A stretch of DNA of 39,771 bases from Martinezella lusitana (GCF_014207095.1 NZ_JACHBG010000035.1:1-39771); one strand, 5' to 3'. Positions 15,911 through 24,180 are shown, numbered from the stretch's first letter. Translations and numbers: made by a program. Notes: a model not told the origin generated them from the sequence alone.

Positions 15911-17490
15911 GCTCCCGCAGCAACGGACGTTGCGCCGACCATGGCCGCGCCGACAGACTGAATATCGTATGGTCCGACGAACTCACCAGCAACGCGGCCG
16001 GACAGCATGACCACCACACGGTCGGAAATATCGAACAACTCGTCCAGATCCGAAGAGATCAACAGGATCGCCACCCCCTTGTCGCGCGCTTCGCGCAAGG
16101 CTTTCCAGACGAAAGCGGTGGCGCCAATATCGAGCCCGCGTGTCGGTTGCGCCGCGATGATGAGCTTGGCGTCGGCGTCGATTTCACGCGCTAGAATGAC
16201 TTTCTGGGCGTTGCCTCCCGATAGCGAACCGGCCTGCTGCGTGGAAGCGTGATAGTGAACACCCCAGTTCTTCAGCGACTGGTCACAGCGCGCGCGGATT
16301 CCTGCCGGTTTGACAAGCTTCAGGAGAGAGCCCTGCAGCAACTCGCGTGCGCTCCAGTTCTCCCAGAGAGAGCTGGTCAGGCTGAGACCTTCGACATTGC
16401 GTTCGAACGGAATGATGCGAAGCCCAGCGCCGCGGCGGGCCGCCAGCGTCTTTTCCGTAACATTCTGTCCGGCAAGCATAATCGCACCGCCCGAGAGGGT
16501 CGCAAGGTTGGCAATGGCACGTACGAGCGTTTTCTGCCCGTTGCCCTCGACACCGGCGATGCCGACGATCTCGCCCGGTTGGATGGACAGGCTGACATTA
16601 TCGAGTGCCGCCCCCTCGTCATCAGGCAAAGTAGAGACGGATGTCATCGTCAATACCGGCTGTCGCGCGGCGCGGCCAGAATTTCCGTGGAGCGGGATGT
16701 CTCCCGGTTCGCCGACACCAAGCAACGCGTCCCTGTCCTTTGCGCTTTGCGGACGCGCCGCATCGCCAACGATCAATGCCGTCAGCTGTTCAGCCGTGAG
16801 ACCGGCCTTCGGCAGCGGCCCTTCGACGCGCCGACCGCCTCGCAATACGCTGATCGTGTCTGCGATGGCGAGAACCTCCCGGATCTTGTGAAGAATGAGA
16901 ATGACGGTAACACCGCGCTCCTTCAGCCGCCGCACGCGGGCGAAGAGCGTCTCGATCCCGGCGGGAGAGAGAACGGCCGTCGGTTCGTCGAGGATCAATA
17001 CTTTCGCGTCGGTGACAAGAGCGCGGGCGATCTCGATGCTCTGTTGGGTTTCGACCGGCAGATCGCGAATGCGCCGCGAAAGGTCGACCTGGATATCGAG
17101 GCTCTGCAAATGCGCGCGCCATTTTTGCGCCAGCGCCTTGCGCGAATAAAAGCCTCCATGGCCCGGCGCACCGAACTCCATCACTTCCGCAACCGTAAAG
17201 GATGGCGGCAGAGCAAAGCTCTGATGGACAAGTTCGACGCCCGCTTCGCGGCTGTCGCGCACATGGCCTGTACGGATGGCCCGTCCGGAGATTTCGACCT
17301 GGCCGGCAGTCGGCTGCACGAGGCCGGACGCGACACGGGCGAATGTGGTTTTGCCAGCGCCGTTCTGGCCGAGAACGGCATGAATGAGGCCGGCCTCGAA
17401 TTCGATCGAAACGTCCGAAAGCGCCGTCACATCGCCATAGCGGACGGTTACGTCGCGGCATGCGAGCGCAGGCGGTGAGTGATTGGACAT
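15907..17490 (-). CDS. BMP-type ABC transporter ATPase, two domains
   Basis: This 527-residue protein has two ABC domains. Domain 1 has Walker A GQNGAGKTTF, signature-like LPVETQQSIEI and Walker B VLILDEPTAVLS. Domain 2 has a degenerate Walker A GVEGNGQKTLV, signature LSGGNAQKVILAREI and a Walker B region LIIAAQPTRGLD in which the usual acidic DEP is AQP. The last point suggests that only the first site hydrolyses ATP efficiently. The change is usual in this subfamily. It follows the binding-protein gene after a strong hairpin and overlaps the next permease gene. Confidence 0.94.
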   Translation of the reverse strand: MSNHSPPALACRDVTVRYGDVTALSDVSIEFEAGLIHAVLGQNGAGKTTFARVASGLVQPTAGQVEISGRAIRTGHVRDSREAGVELVHQSFALPPSFTVAEVMEFGAPGHGGFYSRKALAQKWRAHLQSLDIQVDLSRRIRDLPVETQQSIEIARALVTDAKVLILDEPTAVLSPAGIETLFARVRRLKERGVTVILILHKIREVLAIADTISVLRGGRRVEGPLPKAGLTAEQLTALIVGDAARPQSAKDRDALLGVGEPGDIPLHGNSGRAARQPVLTMTSVSTLPDDEGAALDNVSLSIQPGEIVGIAGVEGNGQKTLVRAIANLATLSGGAIMLAGQNVTEKTLAARRGAGLRIIPFERNVEGLSLTSSLWENWSARELLQGSLLKLVKPAGIRARCDQSLKNWGVHYHASTQQAGSLSGGNAQKVILAREIDADAKLIIAAQPTRGLDIGATAFVWKALREARDKGVAILLISSDLDELFDISDRVVVMLSGRVAGEFVGPYDIQSVGAAMVGATSVAAGA

Positions 17491-17550
17491 GAGAAGCTTC
17501 CCGACATGATTCTGCAGGCCCGTCGCTATCGCCGGAGCCCAAGATGCTCT

Positions 17551-17576
17551 GGCCGGCTGCCGTTAGGCAACCGGCC
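17551..17576 (-). terminator. Hairpin between binding protein and ATPase
   Basis: GGCCGG-c-TGCC and GGCA-a-CCGGCC pair around a GTTA loop, giving 10 base pairs with one mismatch, 9 bases after the binding-protein stop. No T run follows on the minus strand. In transport operons such hairpins usually protect the upstream binding-protein message or thin out transcription, giving more binding protein than membrane parts. I read it that way rather than as a full terminator. Confidence 0.5.
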
Positions 17577-17585
17577 GAACTGGTA

Positions 17586-18650
17586 TTAAAGAGTGGTCTT
17601 GAACGCGACCTTGACGGAGCCGTCAAGAATGCCGGCGCGCACCTTGTCGACGTCCTTCAAGGCCTCCTTTGCCTTTGCCGTCAGCTCTGCCGGACCCTGC
17701 TCTGCAAATAGCGGTGAAGGGATGAAGTTGATGACACCTGTCCCGAGACCGGTATGCTCGTGGGCGCCGCCCTTCCATGCCGCTCCGAGAGCCTTGCTCA
17801 CTTCGTTGTAGAGTGACACGCCAAAGTCCAATCCGACGATCGAGATCACCGACTTAGGCCCGAGCGCGAACTGCGCCGGCGAAAGGCAGCTGACCATCCG
17901 GCCCTCCTTCTCGTTGGCCGCAGCGATGATGCCGCCATCGGTGGCTGCCGCATCTGTCTGGATATAGTCGATGCCATCATTGAACATCTGCGTCGCAATT
18001 TCCTGACCTTTGGCCGGATCCTGGAACGAGCCGGCGAAGGCGGCCGTCACCGTGGCATTGGGGTTGACCGATTGGACGCCGGCCTTCAGCGCGTTGAAAT
18101 CGGCGTTGAGCGGCGGGATGGAAACACCGCCAATGAAGCCGATCTTGCCGGTCTTCGACATCTTGGCGGCAAAGACGCCGGAGAGAAAGCAGCCGAGATA
18201 ATAGTCATAAGAGACCGTAACGACGTTCGGGATCGCAGGTTCGAAGGGATCGGCAAACAGCTGGATCCATTTGGTATTGGGGTAGGATGGGGCAAGCGCC
18301 TTGAACGGCTCTGCGACTTCATTGAAGGTCGAGACGATGATGGAGGCGCCGGCATCGCCGAGCGTACGGAACACCGTCTCGTAAGTCGCGGGATCCTGCG
18401 CATAGACGGCTCGATAGGTGAACCCCTGCTCCGTCGACAGCTGCTTCAGCTTGGCGATCATGGCGTCGACCGGGCCGTTGTCACCGGCCGCCTGCGTGTG
18501 AACAAGCGCGACGAGCCCGCCGGCGGCACGCGCCGCTTGCGGCATCACCCCGGCAGCAAGACCAAACGCTGCGGCGCCGGCACCAAGCTGGAGGAAGGTG
18601 CGGCGATCGATGCCGCGAGAAAGATCGTTGTCACTTCTTGAGTTTTTCAT
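17586..18650 (-). CDS. BMP-family substrate-binding protein, Tat signal
   Basis: This 354-residue periplasmic protein of the basic-membrane-protein family binds nucleosides or related compounds in known cases. The N-terminus has a twin-arginine signal: DRRTFLQLGAGAAAFGLAAG at about residues 16-35, with a likely cut after ARA near residue 43. Most BMP proteins are lipoproteins; no lipobox cysteine is seen here. The body has LVALVHTQAAGDNGPVDAM, TGKIGFIGGVSIPPLNADF and ISIVGLDFGVSLYNEV, consistent with the family fold. It lies upstream of the ATPase and permeases and downstream of the oxidoreductase genes. Confidence 0.93.
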   Translation of the reverse strand: MKNSRSDNDLSRGIDRRTFLQLGAGAAAFGLAAGVMPQAARAAGGLVALVHTQAAGDNGPVDAMIAKLKQLSTEQGFTYRAVYAQDPATYETVFRTLGDAGASIIVSTFNEVAEPFKALAPSYPNTKWIQLFADPFEPAIPNVVTVSYDYYLGCFLSGVFAAKMSKTGKIGFIGGVSIPPLNADFNALKAGVQSVNPNATVTAAFAGSFQDPAKGQEIATQMFNDGIDYIQTDAAATDGGIIAAANEKEGRMVSCLSPAQFALGPKSVISIVGLDFGVSLYNEVSKALGAAWKGGAHEHTGLGTGVINFIPSPLFAEQGPAELTAKAKEALKDVDKVRAGILDGSVKVAFKTTL

Positions 18651-18701
18651 GTCTTCAGTTCCCTCTTTTGTATTTATGTGAAGTCTATCCGTTGAACACG
18701 C

Positions 18702-19022
18702 TTAGATGGCCGGCGAATAGGATGCCGGGTTCATGATCATGACCTCCTGCCTCTGGATGGCATCAAGCGCCCAGACACAGGCGATGAAGGATTGCCACTC
18801 CGGATCGGCATACATGGCCTGGCGACGCGCTTCGCGGTCCGCCAGGCTGTCATAGGCCCACATCAGAACGGTGGTGTGCAGAGTGCCGATCTCGGAGACG
18901 TAAAGCCCGACGAAACGGTTGAGATGGCGCTTCTGGATCGGCAGACCCTCGGCCTCATACTTCTTCATCCATTTGTCGACCGTGCCCGGTTTGAACGTAT
19001 AGGTGCGGTGTTCGAGGATCAT
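18702..19022 (-). CDS. NIPSNAP-family protein
   Basis: This 106-residue small protein begins MILEHRTYTFKPGTVDKWM and has VGLYVSEIGTLHTTVLMWAY. This is the usual NIPSNAP pattern: a dimeric ferredoxin-like alpha/beta barrel. In bacteria such proteins are encoded beside oxidoreductases and transporters in catabolic operons and may bind or isomerise small metabolites. GAAGGGA precedes ATG 19022, 12 bases after the GMC oxidoreductase stop. The exact role is unknown. Confidence 0.85.
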   Translation of the reverse strand: MILEHRTYTFKPGTVDKWMKKYEAEGLPIQKRHLNRFVGLYVSEIGTLHTTVLMWAYDSLADREARRQAMYADPEWQSFIACVWALDAIQRQEVMIMNPASYSPAI

Positions 19023-19034
19023 TGCTTATTCCCT

Positions 19035-20660
19035 TCAGGCGTTCAGGATGAATTCGGCACACTTCTCGCCGATCATGATGGCGGGCGCATTGGTGTTGCC
19101 GCTCGAAATGACCGGCATGATCGAAGCGTCGGCGACGCGCAAACCATCGATGCCGTGCACCTTGAGCTTGGCATCGACGACCGCCATCGGATCATTGCCC
19201 ATCTTGGCGGTGCCGACCGGGTGGAAGGTGGTCATGGCGGTGGCGCGGAGCCATGCGGTAAGCTCGGCCTCGTCCTTTGCCGTCGGGCCAGGAGCCAGTT
19301 CGAGGCCGCGATAGCCGTCGAACGCTTTCTGGTTGACGACATCGCGCGTCAGCCTGATGGCGTCGATCATGGTACGGATATCGAACTCGTCGCGCAGATA
19401 GTTGGCGAGAATCTTCGGCTTGTCGGTCGGATTGGTCGACCGCAAGGTAATCTCGCCGCGGCTGACCGGATTGACCGGCCCGACGCGAATGGTGAAGCCA
19501 TGATTGGCCTCCACGCGCTGCTTCTTGCGAAACGGATTGGGGAAATGCAGGTTGGCCGTCTTTTCCAAAGCCGGCATGAAATGCAGCTGGATATCTGGCG
19601 CCACCAGCCCATCGTTGGAACGAATGAATGCACCAGCCTCATAGGGAAAGGTTGTGGTGATCCCCTCTCCGAACAGCATCCCCTGCGCAACTGCGGGGAT
19701 CAGCTTGTCGGCACGGAGGTCGCCGAAGAGCGTTATGGGCTTGCTGCACTCCCAGCTCATCACGCAGTCGACATGGTCCTGTAGGTTCTTGCCGACCCCT
19801 GGAAGATCAAGAATCGGTTTGATTCCGAGCGCCTTCAATTCGTCCGCCGGACCGATCCCCGACAGGAGCAGAGCCTTGGGCGTATTGACGACCCCCGCCG
19901 ACAATACGATCTCGCCGGCGGAGCGCGCCACCGATATGGTTCCGGCTTTTAGATATTCGACACCAGTTGCGCGGCCGTTCTCTATCAACAGCCGCGTGGT
20001 TTCAGCCCCGGTGATAACCGTAAGATTGGAGCGATGCATGGCCGGACGCAGGAAGGCCCACGAGGTGGACCAGCGCTTGCCCTTTCGAATAGTGAAATCG
20101 TAACGGCCGAAACCTTCCTGAGTTTCACCGTTGAAGTCGTCATTCAAAGGGTAGCCTGCCTGCTGACCGGCTTCGCAAAACACATCCATCAGCGGATTGT
20201 GCCCGCGCGCGCGGCAGACAGTCAGCTCCCCATCGTCGCCATGAAACGCCCCATTGCGTTGCACGTGGGATTCCGAGCGGCGAAATGCCGGTAGAACTTC
20301 CTCATAAGACCAACCGGGCAAGCCGAACTGCGACCAGCGATCATAATCGTGGCGATTGCCGCGGACATAGATCATGCCGTTGATCGTCGACGTGCCACCG
20401 AGAACCTTGCCGCGCGGCCAGTAGAGCGAACGGCCATTGAGGAAGGGCTCCGGCTCGGTGTGATAATGCCAGTTGTAGATACCGGAGTGAAACAGCTTGC
20501 CCATCAACATCGGCAGGCGAAACAGCGGATTCCGATCCTTGCCGCCGGCTTCCAGCAGAAGGACGCGATTCTGGGGATTTTTCGACAGGCGATTGGCGAG
20601 TACGCAGCCTGCGGAGCCGGCGCCTACAATGATGTAATCATATTCGGGTGAAATGCTCAT
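19035..20660 (-). CDS. GMC-family (choline-dehydrogenase-like) oxidoreductase
   Basis: This 541-residue FAD enzyme oxidises a primary alcohol to an aldehyde or acid. The FAD-binding motif is IIVGAGSAGCVLANRLS at residues 10-26. The GMC signatures PRGKVLGGTSTINGMIYVRG (about 80-99) and LSAGVVNTPKALLLSGIGPA are intact. The C-terminal active-site region is TTFHPVGTAKMGND and SGNTNAPAIMIGEKCA, giving the usual His and Asn pair. It resembles choline dehydrogenase and polyol dehydrogenases of rhizobia, but the context (BMP transporter, deaminase) argues for another substrate, such as a hydroxymethyl group of the imported compound. Its start is only 3 bases after the stop of the glycosylase-like gene. 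Confidence 0.93.
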   Translation of the reverse strand: MSISPEYDYIIVGAGSAGCVLANRLSKNPQNRVLLLEAGGKDRNPLFRLPMLMGKLFHSGIYNWHYHTEPEPFLNGRSLYWPRGKVLGGTSTINGMIYVRGNRHDYDRWSQFGLPGWSYEEVLPAFRRSESHVQRNGAFHGDDGELTVCRARGHNPLMDVFCEAGQQAGYPLNDDFNGETQEGFGRYDFTIRKGKRWSTSWAFLRPAMHRSNLTVITGAETTRLLIENGRATGVEYLKAGTISVARSAGEIVLSAGVVNTPKALLLSGIGPADELKALGIKPILDLPGVGKNLQDHVDCVMSWECSKPITLFGDLRADKLIPAVAQGMLFGEGITTTFPYEAGAFIRSNDGLVAPDIQLHFMPALEKTANLHFPNPFRKKQRVEANHGFTIRVGPVNPVSRGEITLRSTNPTDKPKILANYLRDEFDIRTMIDAIRLTRDVVNQKAFDGYRGLELAPGPTAKDEAELTAWLRATAMTTFHPVGTAKMGNDPMAVVDAKLKVHGIDGLRVADASIMPVISSGNTNAPAIMIGEKCAEFILNA

Positions 20661-20663
20661 AAT

Positions 20664-21515
20664 TTACCATGCGACGGGGCTCGCGCCCCTCGCCTCAAGA
20701 TAGGAATTGCAAAGAAGAAATGGATTTTCGCGGCCAAGCACGCGCTCTGCGAAGGCCGGATGATCACGCAGAACCAAAGCATAGCTACCGTGCTCGCCTT
20801 CGCTGAGGCCGGCTGCCGCAAAGATGTCGGCTGCCGCATCGCCAAATCCGATAAAGACCATCGACTGATCGCGCTCACGCAAGGTGGCAATCACCTTGAG
20901 CATCAACGGCCGCCAGAAAGGCAGATGTCCCCTCGCCTGGTGCGGATCTATATCGACCTTGAAACGCGAGAGCGTCAACGATGCATTGAGCAGAAGCACG
21001 CCCTGGCGAACCCAACGGTCGCCGATCGCGCTTGGCTCCTCAAAACCGTGATCCGGATCGCAAAGCATCCGCCGCACGTCCGGCCAACGCGCGAAGCTTT
21101 CTGAAAGGCTTTGATCGCCAGTCCGTGCCGCGGCGATGAGCTGCATGTAGGCCCGAATGCTCTTCGAGAACATCTTGTCGAGCTCGTTCCATGAAGCGAG
21201 ATTGCCGGCCTCGAATGCGCGGCCGGTTGCAAAGCCCGGCTCGGGATAAGGATCCTGCCCTAGGATCATGCAGCGCACGTTCTGCGGCGCGATGCCATCG
21301 AAGGCTGCGAGCGCGTGTGCGCCTTTCGGTTGTCCAGGAAAATGACGTCCGCGGCGCGCCGGGAAGATCGGCTCCCAGGCCTCGAATTCCAAATCTCCGC
21401 CGACGCGATCAAAGTCGTCGCCGATATCGCCGAGTGCTACACGCCAGTCGGACGGCAGATCCGCCTCCCAACCGGCAAGTGTTTCCACCATGGCATCTCT
21501 TAACGTCATTGGCAC
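20664..21515 (-). CDS. Uracil-DNA-glycosylase-like protein
   Basis: This 283-residue protein has the UDG-superfamily motifs in order: GQDPYP (residues 86-91; family 1 has GQDPYH, with Asp88 as the water-activating residue), LLLNAS (174-179) and DHPAF (251-255, corresponding to HPSPLS). Compared with family 1, the PYH His is Pro and the DNA-intercalation loop is AFAERVLGRENPF, so it is a divergent member. Family members remove uracil or damaged bases from DNA. A GTG start at 21515 has GGGGGAG at good spacing; ATG 21509 is possible. Placed first in an operon for a nucleoside-like compound and facing a RutR-type regulator, it may act on a related base. Confidence 0.88.
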   Translation of the reverse strand: MPMTLRDAMVETLAGWEADLPSDWRVALGDIGDDFDRVGGDLEFEAWEPIFPARRGRHFPGQPKGAHALAAFDGIAPQNVRCMILGQDPYPEPGFATGRAFEAGNLASWNELDKMFSKSIRAYMQLIAAARTGDQSLSESFARWPDVRRMLCDPDHGFEEPSAIGDRWVRQGVLLLNASLTLSRFKVDIDPHQARGHLPFWRPLMLKVIATLRERDQSMVFIGFGDAAADIFAAAGLSEGEHGSYALVLRDHPAFAERVLGRENPFLLCNSYLEARGASPVAW

Positions 21516-21565
21516 GAAATCGTCTCCCCCGCGTTTTCGCTTGTTGAGTGGAGACTAGACAAAAC

Positions 21566-21636
21566 CTGACCAAAGTGTCAACTTACTATACATAGAAAAA
21601 TGACGCCTTGGTCAGCTTTTCCTGATCATATCGTCA
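21566..21636. promoter_or_regulatory. Array of RutR-like operator dyads
   Basis: TGAC-N6-GTCA dyads occur at 21567-21580 and 21601-21614, and a one-mismatch copy (TGAT-N6-GTCA) at 21623-21636. RutR of E. coli recognises TTGACCA-NN-TGGTCAA, which has the same TGAC-N6-GTCA core. The first dyad keeps CA after TGAC and the second keeps TG before GTCA. The array lies between the minus-strand operon and the divergent RutR-family gene, so autoregulation and operon control are likely. Binding is inferred. Confidence 0.6.
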
Positions 21637-21650
21637 ACTTTTTGGACGAA

Positions 21651-21690
21651 CGCCAAAGCCCGCTTTTCAGTGGAAAAGCGGGCTTTGGCG
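21651..21690. repeat. Perfect 18-base inverted repeat
   Basis: The arms at 21651-21668 and 21673-21690 are exact reverse complements around the loop AGTG. They read CGCCAAAGCCCGCTTTTC on the left. The repeat lies between two divergent genes, 66 bases before the regulator start, with no T run on either side. It is not a terminator for any gene seen; a leader hairpin, an attenuator of the regulator, or a recognition site are possible. Confidence 0.75.
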
Positions 21691-21755
21691 ACCGAGCGCT
21701 GTTGCCATTTTCAAGCGTCGGTTCAAAGCATAGGACATGAGAGGACGGAGCGGGC

Positions 21756-22388
21756 ATGCCACGGGAACATAAGGATCCGGACGAAAAAATCCGCGAACGC
21801 AACATTCGGCTGATCATCAAGGCCGGGATAGAGATCTTTTCGCGAAAGGGCTATGACGGTACGCGCATCGCCGAGATCGCAGAGGCGTCCGGTCTGCCGA
21901 AGGCGAATGTCTATTATTATTTTTCGTCGAAAGAACAAATCTACACAGCCATTATCGAGCACTTGCTCGAAGGATGGGACAATGCACTGAAATATATAAC
22001 AGCAGACCGGGAGCCGGCGGAGGCTTTCCGCCTCTATATCCGTGCCAAGCTCGACTATACTCGAAAGAACGTCGCAGAGAGCCGCCTCTTCGCAAGCGAA
22101 ATCATTCAGGGCGCCCGCTTCCTGAAAAAGAAGGATCGCCAGCACGTCCGCGATGTCACCGACAGGCATGTCGCAGTGGTGGAGGCCTGGATCGCCGAAG
22201 GGAAGATCCTGCCGGTCGATCCCCGGCATCTGTTCATCATGCTCTGGGCCTCTACGCAATTCTATGCCGACTTCGAACCGATCGCTGCCGACGGACTGAA
22301 AAAACCCCGACTGAAGGTTGAGGATTACGAGATGGCTGCAAAAACGATCGCTGAAACAGTGTTGCGAGGCGTCCTTCCGCAAGGCTGA
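21756..22388 (+). CDS. RutR-family TetR regulator
   Basis: This 210-residue regulator has a TetR helix-turn-helix at about residues 18-62 (IFSRKGYDGTRIAEIAEASG, NVYYYFSSKEQIY). The C-terminal domain matches RutR (YcdC) by eye, with ILPVDPRHLFIMLWASTQFY near residues 151-170 followed by ADFEP; E. coli RutR has nearly the same stretch. RutR senses uracil and thymine and controls pyrimidine use. This homologue diverges from the glycosylase-transporter-deaminase operon with RutR-like dyads between them, so it probably represses that operon until a nucleobase-like inducer appears. It ends 9 bases before the end of a convergent acyltransferase gene. Confidence 0.92.
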   Translation: MPREHKDPDEKIRERNIRLIIKAGIEIFSRKGYDGTRIAEIAEASGLPKANVYYYFSSKEQIYTAIIEHLLEGWDNALKYITADREPAEAFRLYIRAKLDYTRKNVAESRLFASEIIQGARFLKKKDRQHVRDVTDRHVAVVEAWIAEGKILPVDPRHLFIMLWASTQFYADFEPIAADGLKKPRLKVEDYEMAAKTIAETVLRGVLPQG

Positions 22389-22397
22389 ACGGCCGCT

Positions 22398-23456
22398 CTA
22401 GATAAGCCGCGTCAAGACAGACTTGGTCAAGCGCCGCGACGGCTCATCGGCGAATCGCCATAGCAGATATGAAATGCAGATCAGGAGCAGCACAGTTGCG
22501 GCGACAACAGCTTCCGGCGAAGCTGCCGATCCAACCCTATTGAAGATCACATAGCCGATATGCTGATGCAGCAGATAGAGAGGGTAGCTAATGCCACCGA
22601 ACGCAAGCAGCACCCCTGCGGGCAGAAGCGATCGCTGTCTCCTTATCGCCAGTGCAATGATTGCGATAATGGCGAGGCAGGAGAGACTGACCACAAGATC
22701 ACTATAGCTGGTTCCATAGTTGACGCGATTCCATTGCGTCAGCTCCATCGACTGATAGATCGCAACCATGACTGATAGAACAAGCAGGACGACATTGCGG
22801 GTGCGATACCCCTCTCGGAATATCATATAGAGAACCAGGCCGGCGCAAAAGAACCCGCTTTCATCGGTCAGAAAGAGATGGCGCATCAAGACACTGCCGA
22901 AAAACATCCGATCTATGACCGAGACGAGAAGCCAGCCAAGAATAATGATCGGGTACGTCTCGCGTTTGAACCGGCCCAACATCATCAGCACAAACACCCA
23001 GCCGTAGAAGACGATCTCATAAGAGATCGACCAGTACGAGCCATCCATAAGCTGCTGCCCCAGCAATTCCGGCTTGATGATCAGATTGGCTGCCCATTGA
23101 AAAATGGTCGCGTTGAGATGCGGCGCGCCGCAACCGATGACGATCAGGAACGTCAGCGTCATGCAAAGTACGAACATCGGATAGATGCGTGCGAAGCGGG
23201 CGATGCCGAATTGCATGGGCGTTCGCCCTTCCGCCGAATAAGCGATGACAAAACCGCTGATCACGAAGAACATCTGCACACCCAGATATCCGTATTTTAA
23301 AAGCCATTCCCAAGCCGTGAGGGACATATCCGTCACGCCTAGCGTGCGCCCTCGAAATCCGAAGTGGAAGAGCACCACCGCAAGTGCGGCCAGCAACCTA
23401 AGTTCATCAAGAACGCCGACGCGAGCACCCTGAGCGACATGTTGCTGCTGCGTCAT
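22398..23456 (-). CDS. Acyltransferase 3 family membrane protein
   Basis: This 352-residue protein has about ten membrane spans of the OafA/NodX acyltransferase-3 family, which acylates cell-surface sugars. It shows the N-terminal LDELRLLAALAVVLFHFGFR (variant of the usual R-x10-H motif with the His in LFHF), then FFVISGFVIAYSAEGR and RFARIYPMFVLCMT. These are the three family landmarks. I chose ATG 23456 (MTQQQHVAQG); a TTG at 23498 would add 14 residues with no ribosome site. It is a single gene, convergent with the RutR-like gene, and probably modifies exopolysaccharide or lipopolysaccharide. Confidence 0.92.
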   Translation of the reverse strand: MTQQQHVAQGARVGVLDELRLLAALAVVLFHFGFRGRTLGVTDMSLTAWEWLLKYGYLGVQMFFVISGFVIAYSAEGRTPMQFGIARFARIYPMFVLCMTLTFLIVIGCGAPHLNATIFQWAANLIIKPELLGQQLMDGSYWSISYEIVFYGWVFVLMMLGRFKRETYPIIILGWLLVSVIDRMFFGSVLMRHLFLTDESGFFCAGLVLYMIFREGYRTRNVVLLVLSVMVAIYQSMELTQWNRVNYGTSYSDLVVSLSCLAIIAIIALAIRRQRSLLPAGVLLAFGGISYPLYLLHQHIGYVIFNRVGSAASPEAVVAATVLLLICISYLLWRFADEPSRRLTKSVLTRLI

Positions 23457-24033
23457 GGCGATGTCCAAATCATTGTAAGCGCATGGAGGCCAAACCAATC
23501 CTGAGCTTCAGCAGCCATACACTCAGCCGAGATTCGGAACAAGAACAGGGGCCTTGCCCGCATACGCCATTGGCACAGAAGCCAATGAGAGAAGCCCACT
23601 CCCTCTCAAGCTCGGAAAGCCCTTTCGACCTCGCCCTAAAGCGAAAGGACGCAGATCTTCGATCAGGAGCTGATCGACTGGAAATCCAGCTCACCGGAAG
23701 CCGCGCGCACGGACGAATCGCCGCCCAACTCACGGCGGACCATCAAACAATGTCTAGCGGTAACATGTCTCGGAGGATAGAAGTTCGTTGTGCTGGCGGC
23801 AAAAGTAAAGCGTGTCGTCCGGCTGCGGGCTAACACTTCTTCTCGCCTTGTCCTGAACAACCTGAAGGCAAGGTCGAATGCGGCGTGAAAGCCGCATGAC
23901 CGCTACAGAGATTCTCATGAAGTCTCTGGATAATGCTGTTGGGCGGGCAGAGGGCAATAAGGGATGTCGCCATCCCCGTCCCGTCATAGTCCGCGCAATC
24001 CGATCGTCTGACTGGAAAGCGTCTCGATGAGAC
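23457..24033. other. Intergenic, no supported gene
   Basis: About 575 bases. Frames of 60-140 residues are open on both strands, but their content is serine- and arginine-rich chance translation with no ribosome site. I see no transposase fragment, tRNA or strong hairpin. Confidence 0.35.
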
Positions 24034-24180
24034 TTAGTTGCCGCGGCTGCCGTTGACAGCAAAAGCGATGTGCGAACGCGAAATACCAAGGTCGGCAAGC
24101 GCGTGATCGTCCAATGCGGAAAGTTCGCGGATTGCTCTACGAGCCTCGGTAAAACGTTTAATCTTCTCAATAACTCTCAT
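24034..24180 (-). CDS. DUF1127 small protein
   Basis: This encodes 48 residues, starting MRVIEKIKRFTEARRAIREL and continuing with SALDDHALADLGISRSHI, the DUF1127 (YjiS-like) signature. It ends in AFAVNGSRGN. AAAGGAGA lies 7 bases before the ATG, a near-ideal ribosome site. Short arginine-rich DUF1127 proteins are abundant in Agrobacterium and other rhizobia and have been linked to RNA metabolism, stress and phosphate responses. The gene is free-standing, and an AT-rich stretch upstream (24190-24240) would hold its promoter. Confidence 0.92.
   Translation of the reverse strand: MRVIEKIKRFTEARRAIRELSALDDHALADLGISRSHIAFAVNGSRGN

Noticed and set aside
16249..17478. Plus-strand frame of 409 residues
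   Set aside because: It is antisense to the two-domain ATPase gene, which has all Walker and signature motifs.
18792..19784. Plus-strand frame of 330 residues
   Set aside because: It is antisense to the NIPSNAP and GMC genes; no motif is seen.
19035..20660. Choline dehydrogenase betA
   Set aside because: No betB, betI or choline transporter is beside it; many GMC enzymes share these motifs, so a specific symbol is not supported.
23483..24170. Frames of 116 and 138 residues on opposite strands
   Set aside because: Serine- and arginine-rich chance translations without start signals; the real gene in part of this region is the DUF1127 frame.
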